Assembly: GCA_019689675.1 (NCBI GenBank)
Contig: JADGGZ010000006.1
Span: 1-45,079 of the forward strand
DNA: 45,079 bases
Source: Rhodospirillales bacterium
Lineage (GTDB): Bacteria; Pseudomonadota; Alphaproteobacteria; ATCC43930; CGMCC-115725
Direction of reading: 5' to 3'
Below, one piece after another: positions 39,976 to 45,079 of this stretch. The position numbers were made by a program, and so were the translations under genes. Within the stretch, counting starts at the first letter, position 1, and each line of letters begins with the position of its first letter. The notes under the pieces are model-generated. The model did no database searches and was not told the origin of the DNA. It saw only the letters and a program-made list of their open reading frames with translations.

Positions 39976-41270
39976 TCGGCCGCCGCCCGCTCGAGCTCGT
40001 GCAGCGGGCGCGGGCGCTGCTCCTGGATGTCGCTGAACCGCTCGAAGAGGCGGAGATAGTGCTCGTGCGCGCGTTCCCAGGCGTCGTCGTCCGGAAGACC
40101 CCAGAGAAGCCGATAGTCCGGCGAGCCCGGATAGGGGAAGAGAGGGACCGGCTCGTTGGCCCAGACGCCGTGGCGCTGCAACCGGTCGCGCCAGGCCGCG
40201 ATCTCGTCGGGGTCGTCGAGATCCGGCGAGGCGATGAGATTCGCCTGGACGAAGGCGACATGGCGCTTGGCGAAGACGAGCCGTTCCGTGAGATCCTCGG
40301 TGGCGATCCGGCAATCCTTGTCGAGGCGCTCGCGCCCTTCTGCGGAAAGGCTTTCCACGCCGGCCTCGATCGAGACGCAGCCGGCGCGGCCGAGCAGCTC
40401 CAGCATGTCGGGCTTCCAGAGGTCGATCCGGGTCTGGATGCCGAACTTCACCGGACGGTCGGCGAGCGCGGCGAGCAGCGGCCGGTTCGGGAGGAAGATC
40501 TCGTCGATGAAGTAGACGTACTCGACGCCTTGCGCGAGGAGCCGGTCGAGCTCGGCGAGAACCGAAGCGAGGGGCCGCCGCCGGTACCGGTCGCGGAAAT
40601 TCTCCTTGGCGCAGAAGGTGCAGCTGTAGGGACACCCGCGCGAGGTCTCGATCTCGGCGCCAGCGGCGGCAGGCTCGGCGTCGAAGCGATGATGATGGTG
40701 AAGATGCCGGCGGACGAGCGCCTCCTCCCAGAGGAGCGTGGGAAGCCTCTCGAGATCGCTTGCGTGAGGGCCGCCCTGGACGACGATCTCGCTGTCCCTG
40801 CGATAGGCGATCGAGAATATGCCGCCCCACGCCTCGCGCGGCGTTGCTGCGAGACGCACCAGGGTTTCCTCCGCCTCCCCCATTACCGCGACGTCTACTC
40901 CGAGCTTCCGCAAGGTCGCTCTCGGCGTCGTCGAGGCATGGGGACCGATCGCCACCCTCGAGCCCGGGATGCCGTCGAGTTCGGCGAGCGTCTCCTGGGC
41001 GACGCGCAGCTCCGGCGGCGCGCAGCGCCAGAAGAGGTAGCTGGGCGCCGTCGTGATCACCGTCATCTCGGGTTCGAACGCGGCGACCGCCGCGCGCAGC
41101 TCCGAGCGGCCGAGACCGGCGAGATGCGCGTCGAAGAGCGCGACCTCGTGGCCCGCTTCGCCGAGCATCTGCCGCGCGTAGCCGTATTCGAGGGGGAGAT
41201 GCGGCTCGCGGCAGCCAAAGTAGATCGAGCCGTCGAAGCTCCAGGGCGGGTTGACGAGCGCGATCCTCAT
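39972..41270 (-). CDS. B12-binding radical SAM enzyme in a glycan operon
   Basis: A 432-residue class B-type radical SAM protein. The N-terminal cobalamin-binding domain has DxHxxG at D47-A-H49-L-A-G52. The radical SAM cluster motif CxxxCxxC is C213, C217 and C220, and the rest of the barrel is present (YFIDEIFLPN, SIEAGVESLS). Enzymes of this type perform C-methylation, ring rearrangement or other radical steps. Relatives beside NDP-sugar epimerases and glycosyltransferases exist (from memory), with no settled activity. Here it overlaps an epimerase and a GT4 by 4 bp each. It probably modifies the sugar nucleotide or the growing glycan. The reaction is unknown. Confidence 0.9.
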   Translation of the reverse strand: MRIALVNPPWSFDGSIYFGCREPHLPLEYGYARQMLGEAGHEVALFDAHLAGLGRSELRAAVAAFEPEMTVITTAPSYLFWRCAPPELRVAQETLAELDGIPGSRVAIGPHASTTPRATLRKLGVDVAVMGEAEETLVRLAATPREAWGGIFSIAYRRDSEIVVQGGPHASDLERLPTLLWEEALVRRHLHHHHRFDAEPAAAGAEIETSRGCPYSCTFCAKENFRDRYRRRPLASVLAELDRLLAQGVEYVYFIDEIFLPNRPLLAALADRPVKFGIQTRIDLWKPDMLELLGRAGCVSIEAGVESLSAEGRERLDKDCRIATEDLTERLVFAKRHVAFVQANLIASPDLDDPDEIAAWRDRLQRHGVWANEPVPLFPYPGSPDYRLLWGLPDDDAWERAHEHYLRLFERFSDIQEQRPRPLHELERAAAE

Positions 41271-42325
41271 CGCGCCGCGACCCGTTCGGCGATGGCACGT
41301 CGGGCGCGGAGCGGGGTCCGGTTCGCGGCGAGCCAAGCCCAGAGGCGCTCGAGGCCTTGCCCGATGGGGATGCGCGGGCGCCAGCCGGTGGCGCGCGTGA
41401 ACGCGCCGTGATCGGAGACGTAGAAGCGTTGGTCGCCGATCCGCCAGCCACCCCATTCGAGGCGGGGAGTGCCGCCGGCGAGGTCGCCGATGAGCTCGAT
41501 CAGCTCGAGAAGGCTGATCGCGTTTCCGGGGCCGCCGCCGATGTTGAAGGCGCGGCCGGAGAGCTCCGGATGCCGTTCGGCCGCGAGGAGCGCGTCGACG
41601 AGATCCTCGACGAAGAGGATGTCGCGCACCTGCCGGCCGTCGCCGTAGAGCGTGATGGGCTTGCCTTCCATCGCACGGATGAGGAAGTGCGCGACCCAGC
41701 CCTGGTCCTCGGTGCCGAACTGATGCGGCCCGTAGATGCAGCTCATGCGGAAGACCGTCGCGCGAAGGCCGTAGCTGCGCGCGTAATCGAGGACGTACTG
41801 GTCGGCGGTTCCCTTCGAGCAGCCGTAGGGGCTGTGGAAGTCGAGCGCGCGACCCTCGTCGATGCCTTTGTCGTGCGGTACGGCGGCGAGATAACGGAGC
41901 GTGTCGGGGTGAAGTCCGACGTTCTCTAGCGCCCCATACACCTTGTTGGTCGAGGTGAAGAGAACGGGAGGGAGGTGCGCGGTGTTGCGGATGGCCTCGA
42001 GCAGAGTGAGCGTCCCGAGCGCGTTTACCGAGAAATCCTCGACCGGGTTCGCGAGGCTCGTGGTGACCGCGACCTGGGCGGCGAAATGGTAGATCCGCGC
42101 CGCGCGGCAGACCGCGGCGCGCAGTCGCTCGCCGTCGCGAATGTCGGCGCGCTCGCACTCGATCCGGTCGCCATAAGCGGCGCGCAGCCAGGCGAGGTTC
42201 TTCTCGACGCCCGGCCGCGAGAGATTGTCGTAGACGAGGACCCGCCGGCCGCTCGCAGCCAGCCGGGCGACGAGATTGGTACCGATGAAGCCGGCGCCGC
42301 CCGTGACGAGGGTGAGCCCGGTCAT
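41267..42325 (-). CDS. NDP-sugar epimerase, CDP-paratose 2-epimerase (RfbE)-like
   Basis: A 352-residue extended SDR. It has GGAGFIGTNL, the STNKVYG stretch and LDFHSPYGCSKG with the YxxxK pair. These latter segments, plus TTSLANPVEDF and DQGWVAHF, agree closely with CDP-tyvelose/CDP-paratose 2-epimerase RfbE as I recall it. The enzyme inverts C2 of CDP-3,6-dideoxyglucose in O-antigen biosynthesis. No CDP-glucose pathway genes are in the window, so the natural substrate may be another NDP-sugar. It overlaps the radical SAM gene by 4 bp (ATGA). Confidence 0.88.
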   Translation of the reverse strand: MTGLTLVTGGAGFIGTNLVARLAASGRRVLVYDNLSRPGVEKNLAWLRAAYGDRIECERADIRDGERLRAAVCRAARIYHFAAQVAVTTSLANPVEDFSVNALGTLTLLEAIRNTAHLPPVLFTSTNKVYGALENVGLHPDTLRYLAAVPHDKGIDEGRALDFHSPYGCSKGTADQYVLDYARSYGLRATVFRMSCIYGPHQFGTEDQGWVAHFLIRAMEGKPITLYGDGRQVRDILFVEDLVDALLAAERHPELSGRAFNIGGGPGNAISLLELIELIGDLAGGTPRLEWGGWRIGDQRFYVSDHGAFTRATGWRPRIPIGQGLERLWAWLAANRTPLRARRAIAERVAAR

Positions 42326-43437
42326 ACCGTGAGGCCCCGGCGCTCCAGCGCGCGCCGCATCTCGGCGATGCGGTCCTTCGCGATCTGGCCCTCGAGCCAG
42401 CCTGCGAGCTCGAGGATGCCGCCTTCGAGGTCGACGCGGGGACGATAGCCGAGAACCTGCTTCGCCCGCGCGCTATCGGCGAAGCAGTGGCGTATGTCGC
42501 CGACGCGGTACTTGCCGGTGATCTCGGGCTCGATGTTCTTGCCAAGCTGCTCGGCGAGCTTCAGGGCGATCTCGTTGACGGTGCGCGGAGTCCCCGAGCC
42601 GATGTTGAAGACCTGCCCGGCGGCGGACGCGGTCTCGTACGCAAGACGGCAGCCCTCGGCGACGTCGTGTACCGAGACGAAATCGCGCTTCTGCTCGCCG
42701 TCCTCGAAGATGAGCGGCGGCTTGTCGTTGAGAAGCCGTGCGGCGAAGATCGCCAGCACTCCGGTATAGGGGTTGGAGAGCGCCTGGCGCGGGCCGTAGG
42801 TGTTGAAGAACCGGAGCGCCACGGTCGGGATGCCGTAGGCGGCGCCGGCGACGAGGCACATTCTCTCCTGATCGTATTTCGAGAGCGCGTAAACGGAGGC
42901 GAGCGCAGGCGGCTTCGTCTCGGGCGTCGCGACGGGCACGAGCCGCTCGCGCTTTCCGTTCTTCGGCTCCCACGATCCGCGCCGGAGCTGATCGAGGCTG
43001 CGATCGGCGCACGTGACGAGACGCCCGTTCGCCGTCTTGTAGAGACCCTCGCCGTAAACGCTCATGCTCGAGGCGACGACCAGCCGCTCGACCGGACGTT
43101 CGATGAGCGCCTCCAGAAGAACGGCGGTGCCGAGATTGTTGACAGCGGTGTACTGGGCAAGCTCGTACATGCTCTGCCCGACGCCGACCATGGCGGCGAA
43201 GTGGAACACGCCATCGACGCCGCGGAGGGCCTCGCGCACGGCGTCGGGATCTCGCACGTCGCCCTCGATCAACTCGACCTCGGGATCGAGGTAGCGCGGC
43301 CTTCTCGCGCCGGCGCCGTGCACCTGGGGCGATAGATTGTCGAGAGCGCGGACCCTGTAGCCGCGGCGGAGCAGATTGTCGGCGAGATGCGAACCGATGA
43401 AGCCCGCTCCGCCGGTGATCAGAATCCGACCCGCCAC
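42322..43437 (-). CDS. NDP-sugar epimerase, dTDP-L-rhamnose 4-epimerase-like
   Basis: A 371-residue extended SDR and first gene of the operon, starting at a GTG with GAGAGGGG just upstream. It has GGAGFIGSHL, MVGVGQSMYELAQYTAVNN, SSMSVYGEGLY and SVYALSKYDQE with the YxxxK pair. These match dTDP-L-rhamnose 4-epimerases (WbiB-like, from memory), which make dTDP-6-deoxy-L-talose. It overlaps the next epimerase by 4 bp (ATGA). A different hexose substrate is possible. Confidence 0.88.
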   Translation of the reverse strand: MAGRILITGGAGFIGSHLADNLLRRGYRVRALDNLSPQVHGAGARRPRYLDPEVELIEGDVRDPDAVREALRGVDGVFHFAAMVGVGQSMYELAQYTAVNNLGTAVLLEALIERPVERLVVASSMSVYGEGLYKTANGRLVTCADRSLDQLRRGSWEPKNGKRERLVPVATPETKPPALASVYALSKYDQERMCLVAGAAYGIPTVALRFFNTYGPRQALSNPYTGVLAIFAARLLNDKPPLIFEDGEQKRDFVSVHDVAEGCRLAYETASAAGQVFNIGSGTPRTVNEIALKLAEQLGKNIEPEITGKYRVGDIRHCFADSARAKQVLGYRPRVDLEGGILELAGWLEGQIAKDRIAEMRRALERRGLTV

Positions 43438-43604
43438 TAGCCCCTCTCACCGCCCTTGCTCGCGAAAAAGATGCGCGACCGCCTGCCTGCGGAAACAGGG
43501 CGGGGGTGGGTAAGTTCCTTTATTGCGGTCCCCGGCAAGCGACGCTGCGGTCGCCCTGCCTTTCGCGCGAGCCGGCGAGCTCCAGTTCGCCGCCGCGTCC
43601 TCGA
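43438..43604 (-). promoter_or_regulatory. Region upstream of the glycan operon
   Basis: This 167-bp gap is the only space where the operon from 43437 downward could have its own promoter. It includes the A+T-rich AATAAAGGAACTTA (coding strand, near 43510-43530) preceded by TTGCCG, but the spacing to a -10 box is poor. No terminator for rarA stands out, so read-through is possible. Confidence 0.3.
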
Positions 43605-44909
43605 TTATTCGCGATCGCGTTTGGCGGCGCGGAGCTTCGCCCAGTAGTCGAGCCGCTTGCGAATCTCGCGTTCGAAGCCTCGTTCGGCGGGATCGTAGAA
43701 GCGCGGCCGCTCCATTCCGTCGGGAAAGTAGTTCTGGCCGGAGAAGCCCTCTTCGGTGTCGTGGTCGTAGGCGTACCCCTTGCCGTAGCCGAGCTCGCGC
43801 ATGAGCCGCGTCGGCGCGTTGAGGATGTGCTTCGGCGGCATCAACGAGCCGGTTTCGCGCGCGGCGCGGCGCGCCGCTCCGAACGCGGTATAGACCGCGT
43901 TCGACTTCGGCGCGGTCGCGAGGAAGATGACGAGCTGCGCGAGGGCGAGCTCGCCCTCGGGCGAGCCGAGCCGGTCGTAGGTCTCCCACGCGGCGATCGC
44001 ATGCTGCAGGGCCGCCGGCTCGGCAAGGCCTATGTCTTCGACGGCGGCGCGCGTCATGCGGCGCAGGATGTAGATCGGATCCTCCCCGCCCTCGAGCATG
44101 CGGGCGAGCCAATAGAGCGCCGCGTCCGCATCCGAGCCGCGCACCGATTTGTGCAAGGCGCTGATGAGATTGTAGTGGCCCTCCTGCGCCTTGTCGTAGA
44201 GAGGCGCCCGGCGCTGCACGGTTTTCGCGAGTTCGGCTGCTCCGAGCGTTTTCTCGGCGGGAAGCAGCGCCAGCTCCTCCACGAGATTGAGGAGGAAGCG
44301 CCCGTCCCCGTCCGCCATCGCCTTCAGCGCCTGACGCGCCTCGGAGTCGAGCGGCAGCTTCCGGCCGAGCTCGGCCTCGGCGCGCGCGAGAAGCTGCTCG
44401 AGCGCGGCATCGTCGAGCCGGTGCAGCACGAACACTTGAGCGCGCGAGAGAAGCGCACCGTTCAACTCGAACGACGGATTTTCCGTCGTCGCTCCGACGA
44501 GGATGATCGTTCCGTCTTCGACATAGGGCAGGAACGCGTCTTGCTGCGTCCGGTTGAAGCGGTGGATCTCGTCGACGAAGAGGAGCGTGCCGCGTCCTAC
44601 TGCGCGACGCTGCTTGGCGGCATCGAAGACTTTGCGCAGATCGGCGACGCCGGAGAAGACCGCCGACAGCGGCTCGAAGTGGAGATCGGTATGCTCGGCC
44701 AGAAGGCGGGCGATCGTCGTCTTGCCGCAACCGGGCGGACCCCAGAGGATCATCGAGGCGAGCCTGCGCGAGGCGACCATCCGCCCGATCGGCGCATCCG
44801 GCGCAAGAAGATGGTCCTGCCCGATCACCTCCGAGAGCCGCTTCGGCCGCAGCCGATCGGCGAGCGGCCGCGGCGCCAGCGTTTCGAACAGCTCGGGGCC
44901 GCGCGCCAC
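43605..44909 (-). CDS. rarA: Replication-associated recombination protein RarA (MgsA) AAA ATPase
   Basis: A 434-residue AAA+ ATPase of the RarA/Mgs1/WRNIP1 family. Walker A is GPPGCGKTT (57-65) and Walker B is FVDEIHRF with D113-E114. The C-terminal tetramerisation part ends in KRLDYWAKLRAAK. It acts at stalled replication forks in the cytoplasm. It starts at a GTG five bases after the stop of the DegP-type gene, so the two are probably co-transcribed. The pairing with a DegP-like protease is common in alphaproteobacteria (from memory). Confidence 0.95.
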   Translation of the reverse strand: MARGPELFETLAPRPLADRLRPKRLSEVIGQDHLLAPDAPIGRMVASRRLASMILWGPPGCGKTTIARLLAEHTDLHFEPLSAVFSGVADLRKVFDAAKQRRAVGRGTLLFVDEIHRFNRTQQDAFLPYVEDGTIILVGATTENPSFELNGALLSRAQVFVLHRLDDAALEQLLARAEAELGRKLPLDSEARQALKAMADGDGRFLLNLVEELALLPAEKTLGAAELAKTVQRRAPLYDKAQEGHYNLISALHKSVRGSDADAALYWLARMLEGGEDPIYILRRMTRAAVEDIGLAEPAALQHAIAAWETYDRLGSPEGELALAQLVIFLATAPKSNAVYTAFGAARRAARETGSLMPPKHILNAPTRLMRELGYGKGYAYDHDTEEGFSGQNYFPDGMERPRFYDPAERGFEREIRKRLDYWAKLRAAKRDRE

Positions 44910-44914
44910 CGTCT

Positions 44915-45079
44915 TCAGCCCTGAATCTGCAGATTGAGAAGCCGGCCGCCGCGCTTGATCGCGAACGCCCAGCCGGAGCGGGTCCGTTCGAGCCGCTCTC
45001 GGAGCTGCGCCACGGTCTCGACGGGCCGGCCGTCGAGGCCGGCGATGATGTCGCCCGGCTGCAGCCCGATGCGCTGCGC
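44915..45079 (-). CDS. DegP/Do-type serine protease, C-terminal PDZ domain (partial)
   Basis: The last 54 codons lie in the window, to a TGA at 44917-44915. The sequence is a PDZ domain end: RIGLQPGDIIAGLDGRPVET, then a helix and a final beta strand ending LLNLQIQG. This is the usual C-terminus of Do-family periplasmic proteases. The protease domain and signal peptide are outside. It lies just upstream of rarA. Confidence 0.8.
   Translation of the reverse strand, partial: AQRIGLQPGDIIAGLDGRPVETVAQLRERLERTRSGWAFAIKRGGRLLNLQIQG

Noticed and set aside
1-45079. tRNA, rRNA, CRISPR array or insertion sequence
   Set aside because: I found no cloverleaf, regular spacer-repeat array, transposase motif or terminal inverted repeats.

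Overview
The window is a dense, G+C-rich stretch of bacterial chromosome, by eye about two-thirds G+C. Gene content points to an alphaproteobacterium, probably Rhodospirillales-like. The indicators are a MotE-type flagellar chaperone followed by a large TPR protein, the fdxA-carD pair, a zf-CHCC (NDUFS6-like) protein, and a DegP-type protease beside rarA. The family assignment is inference. I see no rRNA, tRNA, CRISPR array, insertion sequence or prophage gene.

Layout. 1-2993: end of motE and a secreted 911-residue TPR protein. 3024-11106: nucleotide-sugar and glycan genes (uxs, ugd, galE), a glycoside hydrolase-GT2-membrane fusion, and an ABC exporter. 11076-12631: a coupled alpha/beta hydrolase and MOSC protein. 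12622-19738: a glycosyltransferase block. It holds a GT4 and GT9 pair on the plus strand, and on the minus strand a GT-C membrane transferase, methyltransferase, polyprenyl-phosphate GT2 and small flippase, with one more GT upstream. 19904-27938: housekeeping genes (TerB-domain protein, fdxA, carD, a degenerate phosphoesterase, an ABC ATPase, a zinc-finger protein, polA and a TVP38 protein). 27948-34908: a second polysaccharide segment with a RfaH/NusG paralogue, a winged-helix regulator, a two-domain oxidoreductase, a CapD/WbpM-type dehydratase, a small SDR and a YdcF protein. 34922-43437: a tightly overlapping minus-strand operon of two NDP-sugar epimerases, a B12-binding radical SAM enzyme, a GT4, three tandem CgeB-like glycosyltransferases and a GT remnant, followed by a lone response regulator. 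43605-45079: rarA and the end of a DegP-type protease.

How the genes fit together. UDP-glucose can flow through Ugd and Uxs to UDP-glucuronate and UDP-xylose, and through GalE to UDP-galactose. The CapD-type dehydratase with its small reductase could make a 6-deoxy-N-acetyl sugar nucleotide. The 34.9-43.4 kb operon looks like a pathway for an unusual sugar and its assembly. No Wzx, Wzy, Wza or initiating transferase lies in the window, so it holds only part of a surface-glycan programme. The coupled regulator and RfaH-like factor at 28-29 kb are candidates to control it.

Most notable points: CarD carries a histone H1-like tail of about 190 residues. PolA keeps its polymerase but has lost the carboxylates of its proofreading site. 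The phosphoesterase behind carD has lost nearly all its metal ligands. The radical-SAM glycan operon and the GH-GT2 fusion look like under-described enzymology. Genes are packed with 1-4 nt coupled starts, and two convergent pairs overlap by 31-32 nt.
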